64,000 nucleotides of DNA from Paragyromitra xinjiangensis (GCA_038503065.1 JBCAMK010000002.1:2976001-3040000); one strand, 5' to 3'; counted from the stretch's first letter, positions 1 to 10,440 are shown. The notes: a model not told the origin generated them from the letters alone. Translations and numbers: made by a program.

Positions 1-769
1 GCATTAAATTGTCTCCATTGGTTTTTCTGACTGCGAGGATGCAAGTTTTTTGTGCTCCTAGCTTGTTGTTTATGGCGTCAAGAATTGCGTCAGAGGTGAT
101 CGTTGTTGGGAGGGGTTCAGTGAGTTCCAGAATTATTTCTCTTTTGTCTGTGGTGTAATCTGGTTTGTATAGGGGTTGGGGTGTTGGTTTTTTGCCCTTT
201 TTGTTTTGGGTTTGTTGGGAAGATGGTTCCCCTGGTGCCAGGGCAGTGATGTTAGCGTAGGAGGTTTGAGCTCCTTGCTTGGGTTTGGTTTGGTTGGTGA
301 GTTGAGGGGCTTGAATAATGGGAACGATGGGAGCAGTTGGAGTGGCTTTTGCTGTTTGCAAGCTGTGTAGCCTGTTGTCTAAGGTGCGGACATCATTTTG
401 GAGTCTGATGTTTTGTGCCTTGACATCAGCGAGTTTGGTGAGGGAGGATTCGTGCTGTTTGTGGCTGAGTTGGATCTGGGTTTTGAGACTGTTTAGCTGT
501 TGTTCGAAGTCTAGCTTTAAGTCTGCAATTTGGCTCTGGATGAGCCAGGCAAGATAGTTGGTGGCTTTGCTGTGGTTGAGGTTTTGAAGTTCCTCGGGCG
601 CGAATTGGGTGAAGTTCATGTCAGAGTTGTAATCTTGTCCTCCGATATCTTCTTCGTCTTCGTCGGCTTCGCTAGAGGAGCTGCTGTGGTGGGAAGGGGG
701 TTTGTCCGTCATGGGGAGGTCTGCTGCGTCGAAGGCGGAGAGCGCAGTGGAGCCTTCAGCTTGGGACAT
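1..769 (-). CDS. LINE-B0 ORF1 (gag-like protein), N-terminal part
   Basis: The minus strand opens at ATG 769 (protein starts MSQAEGSTALSAF) and stays open to the window edge. It is the N-terminal 256 residues of the ORF1 protein that is complete in B1 (477 aa). This part holds an acidic Ser-rich stretch, a predicted coiled coil and a Pro/Thr/Lys-rich linker; the CCHC zinc knuckles lie outside the window. ORF1 proteins of this LINE class bind element RNA in the retrotransposition particle (family knowledge). The start is the ATG shared with B1 and B2. The longer upstream reading uses a non-ATG codon and I do not favour it. Confidence 0.75.
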   Translation of the reverse strand, partial: MSQAEGSTALSAFDAADLPMTDKPPSHHSSSSSEADEDEEDIGGQDYNSDMNFTQFAPEELQNLNHSKATNYLAWLIQSQIADLKLDFEQQLNSLKTQIQLSHKQHESSLTKLADVKAQNIRLQNDVRTLDNRLHSLQTAKATPTAPIVPIIQAPQLTNQTKPKQGAQTSYANITALAPGEPSSQQTQNKKGKKPTPQPLYKPDYTTDKREIILELTEPLPTTITSDAILDAINNKLGAQKTCILAVRKTNGDNLM

Positions 770-992
770 TGGAATGGTTTTGCGTTGGATGGGAGGAGAA
801 AGGTGAGAGGAAGTTCGTTTGCGGCCAGCAACCTTTGGTGGGGTTGTTTGGACACGGACAAAGTGCACTGGGGTTGCGATGGGTGAGGGGGATCTCCTGG
901 GGGGAGTTTGGGGATCCAGAGTGATGGCTCCGATGCAGGAGGAGGTAAATTTCCTGAAGCGGGGTAAAAGTGGTGAGAAAAGAAGCGCAAAG

Positions 993-1029
993 ATTAAAGA
1001 CTTTTTGCTGTGTGTAACGCGGTTGCAAC
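993..1029 (-). promoter_or_regulatory. Conserved LINE 5' UTR box (B0 copy)
   Basis: This is a GTTGCAAC palindrome followed by GCGTTACACACAGCAAAAAGTCTTTAA in the sense of B0. The same block lies in the 5' UTRs of families B, C and D although their proteins differ widely. A role as internal promoter or RNA signal is inferred. Confidence 0.45.
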
Positions 1030-1086
1030 GCAGAATTTGGTGTTTTCGGCTATTTCAATCAGCGATGTCGGGGTATGTGTATTACC

Positions 1087-1352
1087 TGTAGATAGCGCTG
1101 CCAGTGCGTTGCCTATCAGCTTCCGCTGATGCATACTGCACAGGTTGATTCAGAACTCTACCACTTCCTTGGAGTGGTAGATGCAGCCGTCTATGTGCCA
1201 TCAGCTCGTCAGCTTACGCACATGTGGTTCCTCTGTATCAACCAGATCAGTGGGATGCGGTAGCTCTCTGCATGTGGGAGCAACCCCACCGATGCAGGCT
1301 CCTAAAGTCCCATCAGTCCGGCCCTGATCTACTACACATACTAGAGGCAGTA
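1087..1352 (-). repeat. LTR-2 fragment (copy a), reverse orientation
   Basis: This matches LTR-2 at 24461-24735 (reverse complement, roughly 95% by eye) and 38167-38430. It lacks the terminal TGTAACGGGTACGCCGT because LINE-A1/A2 is inserted there. Its other end is cut by LINE-B0. It holds the hairpin CTACCACT...AGTGGTAG seen in every LTR-2 copy. Its end, ACTAGAGGCAGTA (1340-1352), is the 13-bp target duplication of LINE-A1. Confidence 0.85.
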
Positions 1353-1686
1353 TATAATAAGCGACCGCCCACCTCGCTTCTACTTCTCCCTCCATCATCT
1401 CCGACCGCAAACTCAACACCACAAACCACCTCTCCCAGAATCTCACGAAACCAAAAAGTCTCTATCTCTTTGGCCTCGTTTATCATCACACCCCACCTCG
1501 CCTCCGGGAACTCATCACTCCCATCGCTCCCCCATCAACCTGGCTCCCAATACTCCTCCCAGAGTATCGCCATCACCACCTGCAACTCCTGTCCGACTTG
1601 TTTGGGCACCCATCGCACCCACACCTCTTGCTGGGCGCAAACGCACCTCCAGCCACTTCTCCCCCCACCTCACCCGAACCTCCAAC

Positions 1687-3120
1687 ATGTCTGCACCTGA
1701 AGGCAGTACTGCCCTCTCTGCTTTCGATCCCGCAGACCTTCCAATGGAAGACAAACCTGCCTCCAACCACAGCAGCTCATCCAGTGAACATGACGATAAT
1801 GAAAGCGTCGGAGGTCAGGAATTTAATTCCAATCTCAACTTCACCCAAATCCCCGCCGAAGAAATGGCAAACATGACCAACTCCACTTCCACCAACTATC
1901 TTGCCTGGTTCATCCAGAGCCAATTCAACTCAATGAAAGATGAATTTGAAAGACAAATGGACACTCTCCAAGCACAAATCAAATTCAACAACATTCAGAA
2001 CACCAACACCACTTCCAAACTTGCCGAAATCAAAGCCCAAAACATCTCCCTTCAAAACACTGTACGCTCACTTGACGCTAGGCTTTTACATCTCCAAACC
2101 AACCAAAGCGCAAAAACCAACACCCCTGCCGCAAACAGCAAACCTCCCACCACAAACACTAGCAAACCCTCCAACTCCAACAACAAAGCACAAGAAACCT
2201 ATGCCAGCAAAGCCACAACAGCACCTGGCGAAGCCAACTTCACCACCGTCACCAATCGCAAAACCCCAAAAATACAACCACTATACAAGCCCGATTTCAC
2301 CACCGACAAAAGAGAAATCATAATTGAACTCACCGAACCCCTTCCCGCCTCAGCCACCCCAGATTCCATACTCAACGCCATCAACAATCGTCTAGGAACT
2401 GTCAACACATGCATCCTGGCCGTTCGCAAAACCAACAATGACAATCTCATCCTCACCACCAAACCCAACGAAGCCGCTGACAAATTCATTGAACAATACG
2501 AACATGACATTACCTCAGCTTGCAATCTCCTCAAAATCCCAATCACCAACATCAGAATCAACAGCAGATGGTCTAAGTTCATCATCGACGCTGTCCCCCT
2601 CAACTTCAACCTTGAACCCGTCACACCCACCACCATCACCAATGCCCTTCAAGCCGCCCTACCTGACGTACAACTGGCCCAAGCCCCGAGATGGCTCTCC
2701 ACGGAAGAAAAACGTGTTGGCAAAAAAGCCTCCTCTATCGTCATCGCTCTGCCAGCCAAACACACCCTCAAGACCCTAGGCTTTACCTACCTCAACATCC
2801 TTAACGCCACCTGCAAAATCCGCGAATATCACCCAATCAACCCCACCACCCAATGCCGCAACTGTCAAAAACTTGGACACCACGACGCCACCTGCAAGCA
2901 AGAAGTCGCCTGTGCCATTTGCGCACTTGCCCACCACACCAAAGACCATAAATGCGACCAAATCACATGCAAAGGAGGCGCCAGATGCACACACATGCCA
3001 CTCAGATGCGCCTGCTGCAACACCAATCAACACACTGCCATCGACTGCCCAGAGAAAATGAAGACCAGAGCACTCTATCTTGCTCAACGCGCACAAAAAC
3101 TGAACAACCGTAATGATTAA
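1687..3120 (+). CDS. LINE-A1 ORF1, gag-like RNA-binding protein (477 aa)
   Basis: Begins MSAPEGSTALSAF, then an acidic Ser/Glu stretch, a probable coiled coil (about residues 80-140), a Thr/Asn/Lys-rich linker and a conserved globular region. The C-terminus has three CCHC-type zinc knuckles: CRNCQKLGHHDATC at about 390, a second beginning CAIC, and CACCNTNQHTAIDC at about 441. Such proteins coat element RNA (family knowledge). ORF1 ends eight bases inside ORF2 (ATGATTAA), which suggests ORF2 is made by termination-reinitiation. No frame damage is visible. A2 and A3 encode close homologues. Confidence 0.92.
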   Translation: MSAPEGSTALSAFDPADLPMEDKPASNHSSSSSEHDDNESVGGQEFNSNLNFTQIPAEEMANMTNSTSTNYLAWFIQSQFNSMKDEFERQMDTLQAQIKFNNIQNTNTTSKLAEIKAQNISLQNTVRSLDARLLHLQTNQSAKTNTPAANSKPPTTNTSKPSNSNNKAQETYASKATTAPGEANFTTVTNRKTPKIQPLYKPDFTTDKREIIIELTEPLPASATPDSILNAINNRLGTVNTCILAVRKTNNDNLILTTKPNEAADKFIEQYEHDITSACNLLKIPITNIRINSRWSKFIIDAVPLNFNLEPVTPTTITNALQAALPDVQLAQAPRWLSTEEKRVGKKASSIVIALPAKHTLKTLGFTYLNILNATCKIREYHPINPTTQCRNCQKLGHHDATCKQEVACAICALAHHTKDHKCDQITCKGGARCTHMPLRCACCNTNQHTAIDCPEKMKTRALYLAQRAQKLNNRND

Positions 3121-6100
3121 ACACACAACACAAAATACAGGCATAGCCCAAGTGCAACAACTGAATTGCGCTAAAGGAAAGGCCTCCACTCTCTCAGTAC
3201 TCCATCACGCAAACATTAACACTCAACTCGCCATACTCGCATTACAAGACCCATGGTCAGAAGCCCAGGGCCTACCGCCAAACATCACAAACTTTCATCG
3301 CTTTTCACCAACAAACCAGAATCCCAAATGCGTCACTTATATAAACGCAAACATGAACCTTAACCCACGCATTTCAACCTCCTTCTTCAACAACGCCATC
3401 TCCATCATCATCACCACAGCAATAGGCGACATCGAAATCTCCAACATATACGCCAATCACACACCAACAACACACACCTATCTCAACATGCATCACTTTC
3501 TCCCCATGCACATGATATTAGCTGACACCAACCTACACCACACATGGTGGTACGGACTCGAAACCGACACACATCGCACCTCCATCAACAGAACCAGACT
3601 AATAGCCAACCAACTCGTGGACTGGTTAGAAGATCACAACTACCAACTCATCAATCACCCAGGAACCCTCACACATTTCCCCAGAAATGGCAATCAAAAT
3701 TCCATCATCGATCTCACCATCTTCAAAAACATACAACAATACCTCATAACATGGCAATCCGATCAAGGACTAAGGGACAACTCTGATCACACACTAATCA
3801 CAACCACCATATTTCTTCCACCAAAACCCACAGCCACACCCAAACGCAACCTCAGCAAAGCAAACTGGAGTCAATTCCACAACATCATAAGACAATCAGC
3901 ACTCAATAACTCCCAGCCCACCAACGCCAATGAAACCACCAAAGAATGCGAACAGCTCACCTCTCTCATACAATTCGCCACCATAACAGCCATACCTTTA
4001 TCGAAACCCAGCCAACACTCCAAAGGCTGGTGGACCAACGAACTTTCCAAATTAAAAAGGAAAATAAACGCCGTTAATCATGTAACCAGACAACCCAATC
4101 CACCACAACACGCCAAAAGCCTCCTCAAAAACCTTCGAGTGCAATGGAAAACCGAAATCAATGAAGCAAAGAAACACCACTGGCACCAACGGCTCTCCAC
4201 CAACGATCCCAAACAAATATGGCAAGCCATCAAACAAACCAATGGACGCAGACCCCCTACCACCATACAACCCCTACACAATGCACCTAATTTCGAAGCA
4301 CAATGCAATGCTTTCAAATCCACTTTTTTCCCAACCATCCTCGCCTCTCCCCAGCCACTACCACAAAACTGGCTTCCCCCACCTGCACTAGATCAATCTT
4401 TTAACACACCCCATGTCACCCCAGAGCTTATCTCCAAATTGCTCGCCAAAACCTCCGCCGCATCCGCTCCAGGACATGACGGAATCCTCTATCCTCACAT
4501 ACAACATGCCCATCAAGCCGCCCCCCAACTCATTCCCAAAATCTTCACGGCTGCCCTCCGCTTTGGCGCCTTCCCTGACATATGGAAACAGGCAATCATC
4601 ACACCCATACCTAAATCAGGCAAAGACGATTATTCCAAACCCAACGCCTACCGCCCCATTTCACTACTATCATGTCTTGGTAAACTTCTAGAACGTATCA
4701 TCACCAGACAATTAGAAGTTGCTGCAATAAATTCAGGCGCAATTAACCACCAACACACAGGTGGACGCACAGGAATCTCGGCAATAGACGCCCTACAACA
4801 AATCATTACACCATCCCAATCCTGGCTTGACACTCCTGCTACAACAGGACACCAAAAACAACTACGACCTTCCATTCTCACCACAGACATTGAAGGAGCT
4901 TTTAACTGCGTCATACACCAACAAATGACTGCAATCTTTCTTCACTTTAAATTTCCTACATACCTCATACAATGGTACCAAAGTTTCACCACCAACCGAA
5001 CAATAGCCTTTCGCTTTAATAGCACCACAAGTCCAATACTACCTTTCAATAGCGGACTCCCTCAAGGATCTGCCGTTTCATCTATTGCTTTCACCATATA
5101 CAGTGCCGCGTTAGATACTGAACCATCACCTTCCAACCTCACTTATTCCAACACCTATATTGACGACAACGCCATGCTACAAGCAAGCTTTTCACAAAAA
5201 TTTGCCACCATGACACTACAACAACGCCTCAACCTCAAAGTTGAAAGAGGTTCACACCTCAACATCCTTTTTTCTCCATCCAAAACGGAACTCATGCACT
5301 TAAGACTCAGTTCCAGAATCAAAGACCCCATCCCCGCCTCCATCACGCTCTACGATCAAAACATATTACCCACCGAACAAAACCGCATGCTAGGTCTCAT
5401 AATCGATCGAAAATTAACCTTCCATCAACACACTCATCACATTGTCGCTTCCTTGCTCAAAACCAAAGGAGCCATCTACCCCCTGCTCAAATCCATACAC
5501 CTCACTCCCGCCACAATACATCACATATTACACATAGTCCACATCCCCAAGATGCTATGGGGCTCCCCCATATGGTGGACAGGTGCACCCACCCTAATAG
5601 ATAACATTCAACCAGCATACCACAGCCTCGCCCGCCTCATCACGGGCCTTCCCAGATACACCAAAATAACCCACCTATTACGCGAAGCCGCTTTACCACC
5701 GCTTAACCTACTGTTAAACTATCATTCACAAAAATATGGCATACGCATTTTAAAAAACAACGCGTACAACCCAGCCTTTCTCCCACTACTCAAGCTCCTT
5801 CCACAAACAACAGAATACAAAGGGACAGGACTCAAAAGAATAGCCTCCCTGCTACAACCCCTCATCAATAACCAACCCCTCGAAAGACTTGAATTTCCCT
5901 TTCATTCTCCATTTCTCACACGAAGCTCCCTACAAATCTCCCAGCTCTCCAAACAACAAACAGCCACACAACACATCAACTGGACAGGCACACTAGAAGA
6001 CTCTTGGCTCCTCTATACAGATGGCTCTCTCATTGATAACGGACACTCATCTTCCGGCGCATACATCGTACACATACGATATGGCATCACCACACAAACA

Positions 6101-6805
6101 TACACACATTCCTGCGCCCTCGGTTACCACGCCGAGAACGAAGACGCCGAAATCCACGCCATACAAGAAGCTCTAGATCTCCTACTTCAACACATTATTT
6201 ATCCTGCTTCCATATACATATGCGTTGACAACCAGAACGCCCTAAAGTCACTCGCAGGAGGACCTACACACAACAAGGAATACCTGTGGCACGCACTCAA
6301 CGCGTGCAATTCACTTCAAAACATAGGATGCTCCATCAGTGGCATATGGACTCCCTCTCACACACAAATCTTTGGCAACGAGAAAGCCGATCAACTGGCC
6401 ACACTCGCCCACAACAAACCCCTTTGCCCATGGCATCGTCTCACCCTTGGACATCTTTCACTCCTACCCAAGAAACACTTACTCAAATCATGGGCCTCTA
6501 ACACCCAAGAGCCCGTCGCGCTTCACATCGCGCAACACCTCACACCATTATCACGAAAACGATTTTCCAAACTTGCAAAGATACGCAATCAAGCGCACCT
6601 CATTGATCCCACCGGATTCACCGATCCCCTCACATGCACATGCGGCGAACAGGATGGCTCTTATCATCGCATCATGTCCTGCAAACTCAGAAACAAAGAA
6701 CGAAAAGATTTCTTTAAAAATTCAGAACCAGATTGGAATATTTTCTTTTCGCCTAAGTTAAATTTTTCTGAATTTTTCTCTTATGTTAACCTTTTAGGGT
6801 TATAA
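3113..6805 (+). CDS. LINE-A1 ORF2, APE endonuclease / reverse transcriptase / RNase H (1230 aa)
   Basis: Polyprotein for target-primed reverse transcription. An apurinic-type endonuclease spans about residues 1-235 (QLNCAKG, QDPW, NLHHTWWYG, then NSDH near 225). The reverse transcriptase follows: motif A DIEGAF at 592, motif B LPQGSAVSS, motif C YIDD at 682. RNase H begins near 965 (YTDGS at 970, AEIHA, VDNQNAL, PSHTQ...EKAD). A Cys/His motif CTCGEQDGSYH lies near the end. The APE position that is usually Glu (QEPW in families C and D) is Asp here, and the usual GDFN reads ADTN. The frame is fully open. The start is the ATG overlapping the ORF1 stop. Confidence 0.93.
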   Translation: MIKHTTQNTGIAQVQQLNCAKGKASTLSVLHHANINTQLAILALQDPWSEAQGLPPNITNFHRFSPTNQNPKCVTYINANMNLNPRISTSFFNNAISIIITTAIGDIEISNIYANHTPTTHTYLNMHHFLPMHMILADTNLHHTWWYGLETDTHRTSINRTRLIANQLVDWLEDHNYQLINHPGTLTHFPRNGNQNSIIDLTIFKNIQQYLITWQSDQGLRDNSDHTLITTTIFLPPKPTATPKRNLSKANWSQFHNIIRQSALNNSQPTNANETTKECEQLTSLIQFATITAIPLSKPSQHSKGWWTNELSKLKRKINAVNHVTRQPNPPQHAKSLLKNLRVQWKTEINEAKKHHWHQRLSTNDPKQIWQAIKQTNGRRPPTTIQPLHNAPNFEAQCNAFKSTFFPTILASPQPLPQNWLPPPALDQSFNTPHVTPELISKLLAKTSAASAPGHDGILYPHIQHAHQAAPQLIPKIFTAALRFGAFPDIWKQAIITPIPKSGKDDYSKPNAYRPISLLSCLGKLLERIITRQLEVAAINSGAINHQHTGGRTGISAIDALQQIITPSQSWLDTPATTGHQKQLRPSILTTDIEGAFNCVIHQQMTAIFLHFKFPTYLIQWYQSFTTNRTIAFRFNSTTSPILPFNSGLPQGSAVSSIAFTIYSAALDTEPSPSNLTYSNTYIDDNAMLQASFSQKFATMTLQQRLNLKVERGSHLNILFSPSKTELMHLRLSSRIKDPIPASITLYDQNILPTEQNRMLGLIIDRKLTFHQHTHHIVASLLKTKGAIYPLLKSIHLTPATIHHILHIVHIPKMLWGSPIWWTGAPTLIDNIQPAYHSLARLITGLPRYTKITHLLREAALPPLNLLLNYHSQKYGIRILKNNAYNPAFLPLLKLLPQTTEYKGTGLKRIASLLQPLINNQPLERLEFPFHSPFLTRSSLQISQLSKQQTATQHINWTGTLEDSWLLYTDGSLIDNGHSSSGAYIVHIRYGITTQTYTHSCALGYHAENEDAEIHAIQEALDLLLQHIIYPASIYICVDNQNALKSLAGGPTHNKEYLWHALNACNSLQNIGCSISGIWTPSHTQIFGNEKADQLATLAHNKPLCPWHRLTLGHLSLLPKKHLLKSWASNTQEPVALHIAQHLTPLSRKRFSKLAKIRNQAHLIDPTGFTDPLTCTCGEQDGSYHRIMSCKLRNKERKDFFKNSEPDWNIFFSPKLNFSEFFSYVNLLGL

Positions 6806-7007
6806 AAATTATGTGAATAAGTAGGGGGATGATTGATTTGGTTTTTCCTTTCGATTATTTCCTTTCGTTAAAAAATTGTTACTATTTTCCTTTATTTATG
6901 TTTTTTTTTTTGGTTCGGAAACGGGGAGGATTTACTTGTAGTTGGCGGCGGATGAGGCGATATACTTTAGTATTAGGGCCGTAGAATTAAAACACTAAAC
7001 ACTAAAC
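6806..7007 (+). other. LINE-A1 3' UTR with AAACACT-repeat tail
   Basis: Non-coding and T-rich, then a GGCGATATACTTTAGTATTAGGGCCGTA block that A3 and B1 share, ending in short AAACACT repeats rather than poly-A. The shared block may be the 3' RNA signal recognised by the reverse transcriptase (inference). Confidence 0.7.
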
Positions 7008-7020
7008 ACTAGAGGCAGTA
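7008..7020 (+). repeat. 13-bp target-site duplication of LINE-A1 (ACTAGAGGCAGTA)
   Basis: Identical to 1340-1352 left of A1. It is LTR-2 sequence, found uninterrupted in LTR-2b at 24464-24476 (reverse complement). It also forms the 5' flank of LINE-A2. Confidence 0.9.
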
Positions 7021-7352
7021 TATAATACGCGACCATCCACCTCGCTTCTACTTCTCCTCCATCATCTCCGACCGCAAACTCAACACCACAAACCATTTCT
7101 CTCAGAATCCCACGAAACTAAAAGTCTTTATACCTTTGGCTTCGCTTATCATCACACCCCATCCTGCATCTGGGAATTCATCACTCCCATCGCTCCCCCA
7201 TCAACCTGGCTCCCAATACTCCTCCCAGAGTATCGCCATCACCACCCGCAACTCCTGTCCAACTTGTTTGGGCACCCATCGCACCCACACCCCTTGCTGG
7301 GCGCAAACGCACATCCAGCCACCTCTCCACCCACCGAACCCGAACCTCCAAC

Positions 7353-8783
7353 ATGTCTGCACACGAAGGTGGCACCGCCCTTTCTGCCTTCGATCCCACA
7401 GACCTCCCAATGGAAGACAAACCCGCCTCCAACAACAGTAGCTCCTCCAGTGAACACGATGACGATGAAAGCATCGGAGGCCAGAACTTCAACTCCAACC
7501 TCAATTTCACCCAAATCCCCGCCAAAGACATGGCAAGCATAACCAACGCCACCTCCACCAACTATCTCGCCTGGTTCATTCAGAGCCAATTCAATTCAAT
7601 GAAAGATGAATTCGAGAGACAAATGGACACTCTCCTCGCCCAAATCAAATTCAATAACACACAAAACACCAACACCACCACCAAACTCGCCGAAATCAAA
7701 GCTCAAAACCTCTCCCTGCAAAACATTGTCCAATCTCTAGACGCCAGACTTTTGCACCTTCAAACCAACCAAAACACCAACACCAACACCCCTGCCGCAA
7801 ACAGCAAACCTCCCATCACGAACACAAGCAAACCCTCCAACACCACCAACAACGCACAAGAAACCTATGCCAGCAAAGCCACAACAGCACCTGGTGAAAA
7901 TAACTTCACCACTGTCACTAACCGCAAAGCCCCAAAGATTCAACCACTCTACAAACCTGATTTCACCACCGACAAGAGAGAAATCATACTCGAACTCACT
8001 GAACCCCTTCCCACCTCAGCCACCCTTGATTCCATACTCAACGCCATCAACAACCGCCTAGGAGCTGTTAACACATGCATACTAGCCGTTCGCAAGACCA
8101 ACAATGACAACCTCATTCTAACCACCAAACCAAACGAAGCTGCTGACAAATTCATTGAACACGAACATGAAATCAGCTCAGCATGCAACCTCCTCAAAAT
8201 TCCCATCACCAACATCAGAGTAAACAGTAGATGGTCCAAATTCATCATTGACACCGTCCCCCTCAACTTCAATCTCGAACCTGTTACACCCACCACCATC
8301 ACCAACGCCCTCCAAGCTGCCCTACCTGACGTACAATTAGCCCAAGCCCCAAGATGGCTATCCACAGAAGAAAAACGCATTGGCAAAAAAGCCTCCTCCA
8401 TAGTCGTCGCCTTGCCTGCCAAACACACCCTCAAGACCCTAGGCTTCACCTACCTCAACATCCTAAACGCCTCATGCAAAATCCGCGAATATCACCCCAT
8501 CAACCCAACCACACAATGCCGAAATTGTCAAAAATTAGGACATCATGATGCCACCTGCAAACAAGAAGTTGCCTGCGCCATTTGCGCTCTTGCCCACCAC
8601 ACCAAAGATCACAAAGGCGACCAAATCACATGCAAAGGAGGCGCCAGATGCAGACATATGCCACTCAGATGCGCCTGCTGCAACACCAACCAACACACCA
8701 CCATCGACTGCCCCGAAAAAATGAAGACCAGAGCACTCTATCTTGCTCAACGCGCACAAAAGATCAACAACCGTAATGATTAA
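7353..8783 (+). CDS. LINE-A2 ORF1, gag-like RNA-binding protein (476 aa)
   Basis: A homologue of A1 ORF1, open throughout. It begins MSAHEGGTALSAF and keeps the coiled-coil region and the first knuckle CRNCQKLGHHDATC. The second Cys/His motif has lost its last cysteine (DHKGD where A1 has DHKCD). The reading overlaps the ORF2 start by eight bases. Since ORF2 of this copy is destroyed, any protein made could act only in trans. Confidence 0.88.
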   Translation: MSAHEGGTALSAFDPTDLPMEDKPASNNSSSSSEHDDDESIGGQNFNSNLNFTQIPAKDMASITNATSTNYLAWFIQSQFNSMKDEFERQMDTLLAQIKFNNTQNTNTTTKLAEIKAQNLSLQNIVQSLDARLLHLQTNQNTNTNTPAANSKPPITNTSKPSNTTNNAQETYASKATTAPGENNFTTVTNRKAPKIQPLYKPDFTTDKREIILELTEPLPTSATLDSILNAINNRLGAVNTCILAVRKTNNDNLILTTKPNEAADKFIEHEHEISSACNLLKIPITNIRVNSRWSKFIIDTVPLNFNLEPVTPTTITNALQAALPDVQLAQAPRWLSTEEKRIGKKASSIVVALPAKHTLKTLGFTYLNILNASCKIREYHPINPTTQCRNCQKLGHHDATCKQEVACAICALAHHTKDHKGDQITCKGGARCRHMPLRCACCNTNQHTTIDCPEKMKTRALYLAQRAQKINNRND

Positions 8784-9562
8784 ATACACAACACAGACTA
8801 CAGGCATAGCCCAAGTGCAACAACTGAATTGCGCTAAAGGAAAGGCCTCCACTCTCTCAGTACTCCACCATGCAAACACCAACGCCCAACTTGCCATACT
8901 CGCACTACAGGACCCATGGTCAGAAACCCAGGGCCTACCTCCAAACATCACAAACTTTCATCCTTTCTCACCAACAAACCAAAACCCCAAATGAGTCACT
9001 TACGTCAACGCAAACATGAACCTAAATCCACGAATTTCAACCTCCTTCTTCAATAACGCCATATCAATAATAATCACCACAGCACTAGGCGACATCGAAA
9101 TTTCCAACATCTACGCCAACCACACACCAACAACACACACCTACCTCAACATGCACAATTTCCTCTCCATGCACATAATACTAGCAGACACCAACCTACA
9201 CCACACATGGTGGTACGGCTCTGAAACTGACACCCATCGCACTTCCATCAACAACACCAGACCAATAGCCAACCAACTCATCGACTGGCTACAAGATCAC
9301 AACTACCAACTAATCAATCACCCAGGAACCTTCACGCACTTCCCTAGAAATGGCAACAGAAAATCCATTATCGACCTCACCCTATTTAAAAACATTCAAC
9401 AATACCTCATAACCTGGCAATCCGATCAAGGACTCAGGGACAACTCCGATCACACCTTAATCACAACCACCATATTCCTTCCACCAAAACCCACTGCCAC
9501 ACCCAAACGCAATCTCAGCAAAGCAAACTGGACTCAATTCCATGACATAATCAAGCAATCAG
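8776..9562 (+). pseudogene. LINE-A2 ORF2, 5' part (APE endonuclease), broken
   Basis: Starts MIKYTTQ at ATG 8776, overlapping the ORF1 stop. TGA at 8992-8994 replaces the cysteine codon of A1 (NPKC). Reading continues in the same frame through the endonuclease (ADTNLHHTWWYG, NSDH) to the LTR-1a insertion at 9563. The 3' part is at 20672-23195. Confidence 0.9.
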
Positions 9563-10192
9563 TGTAACGGACCCACAAGGCTGTTACATGCAAAAGGTAG
9601 AATAGACCCGGGCAGACGGAGAGGTACTAGGACCAGCATGAGTGGAGTAGCTACCACATGCTAGGGAACACCAGTACCTCGCTGACCCGGTGGTTAGGAA
9701 CATCCGGAGGTGCTAGGGCTGACGGGCCTGTAGCAGATCTCCGACGACATCAAGCACATAGAAATGCGGTTGAGTTCCTAATCCACCTGTGCATGCCCCA
9801 CCAGCTATGGCTGATAGGTGGCGCAACTGGGAGACCTATTCTAGCGGACGCCTGACGCAACTATGGACTGATCAGCGCCATGCTAGTAGTCCTGTAGGAC
9901 TAGGCTGGCGGATCATAGAGTCCTGACTGGTAGAGCAGTGCATGAGGAGTGGTTGCACATGAGGTGCAGAACTCCAGCGGAATGTGAGAGAACACTTCCG
10001 AAGAGACCCGCCCATGATCACTGACAGGATTCAGGGTTAACCGGATCCCCCACCGGAATAGAACTGAGTAGAGGCGGCGAGCATGCAGTACTACAAGTAC
10101 TGGCGAGCCCCGCCACCAGTTGCTCTTCTTCATCTTCAACCAGGGACCTAGGGACGAGAATTACCGAGTTCCGCCCTTAAGATTATTGAGTA
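9563..10192 (+). repeat. Solo LTR-1a, left part (630 of 733 bp)
   Basis: Starts TGTAACGGACCCACAAGG. It continues at 20569-20671, ending CCCCTGTTACA; the parts sum to 733 bp, exactly the length of LTR-1b (23196-23928, inverted). ATCAG lies on both sides (9558-9562 and 20672-20676). TG...CA ends and a 5-bp duplication identify an LTR-retrotransposon LTR whose internal part has been lost by recombination. I find no gene in it. Confidence 0.93.
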
Positions 10193-10216
10193 CAAGTGAT
10201 TTTCGGCCTTCGGCCG
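10193..10216 (-). other. Helitron 3' terminus: hairpin plus CTTG end
   Basis: On the plus strand 10204-10216 is CGGCCTTCGGCCG (5-bp stem, 3-nt loop). It lies 11 nt from the terminus, which reads CACTTG|T on the minus strand. This matches the rolling-circle termination signal of Helitrons. Confidence 0.88.
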
Positions 10217-10279
10217 TTTGGTACTTTGGCACGGAATTTTGCTTAGCCGTTGCGCCCCTTCACCCGTTCCTGTTCCTGC

Positions 10280-10440
10280 TTGCTCGCGCTCCCACTCCCA
10301 TACCTGCTCGTGCTCCCACACCTGCTCCTGCTTCTGCTCCTGCTTCTGCTCGCGCTCCCACACCTACTTGCGCTCCCACACCTGCCCGCGCTCCCACACC
10401 TGCCCGCACTCCCACACCTGCCCGCGCTCCCAACCCGCTC
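10280..10440. repeat. Minisatellite, about 18-bp unit (CGCGCTCCCACACCTGCC type)
   Basis: Imperfect tandem copies of an 18-bp GC-rich unit inside the Helitron's 3' region. Open frames across it on both strands are periodic low-complexity peptides, not genes. Confidence 0.85.

Larger units (their letters stand above)
1..1086 (-). mobile_element. LINE-B0, 5' end of a family B non-LTR retrotransposon, cut by window edge
   Basis: On the minus strand this is nearly identical to the first 1.1 kb of LINE-B1 (24736 onward): same 5' UTR and same ORF1 start. The 5' end abuts an LTR-2 fragment at the same LTR position (GCGCTATCTACAGGTA) as B1. Only the 5' UTR and the first half of ORF1 are inside the window; the rest lies to the left. 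It could be an inverted segmental copy of the LTR-2/B1 unit rather than an independent insertion. Confidence 0.85.
1353..7007 (+). mobile_element. LINE-A1, full-length intact non-LTR retrotransposon (5655 bp)
   Basis: A complete two-ORF LINE: 334-nt 5' UTR, ORF1, ORF2 and a 200-nt 3' UTR ending in an AAACACT tandem tail. It is flanked by the perfect 13-bp duplication ACTAGAGGCAGTA (1340-1352 and 7008-7020), which is LTR-2 sequence. The domain order (CCHC gag; APE endonuclease, RT, RNase H) puts it in the I/Tad group of LINEs. Both frames are open, so it may be able to move. LINE-A2 begins directly after the right duplication. Confidence 0.93.

Noticed and set aside
709..1091. Pro/Ser-rich frames in the B0 5' UTR
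   Set aside because: Repeated in B1 and B2 as 5' UTR; no conserved start, and the ORF1 ATG lies inside or after them.
1120..1200. Hairpin CTACCACT...AGTGGTAG as a terminator or tRNA-like element
   Set aside because: Part of LTR-2 in every copy; no tRNA features, and a terminator role has no support here.
2199..2642. Long minus-strand frames opposite ORF1 of families A and B
   Set aside because: Antisense shadows of ORF1, recurring at the same place in every copy because the sense strand is C/A-rich and poor in antisense stops.
10280..10440. Array resembling a CRISPR
   Set aside because: Units are contiguous and degenerate with no unique spacers, and the context is eukaryotic.
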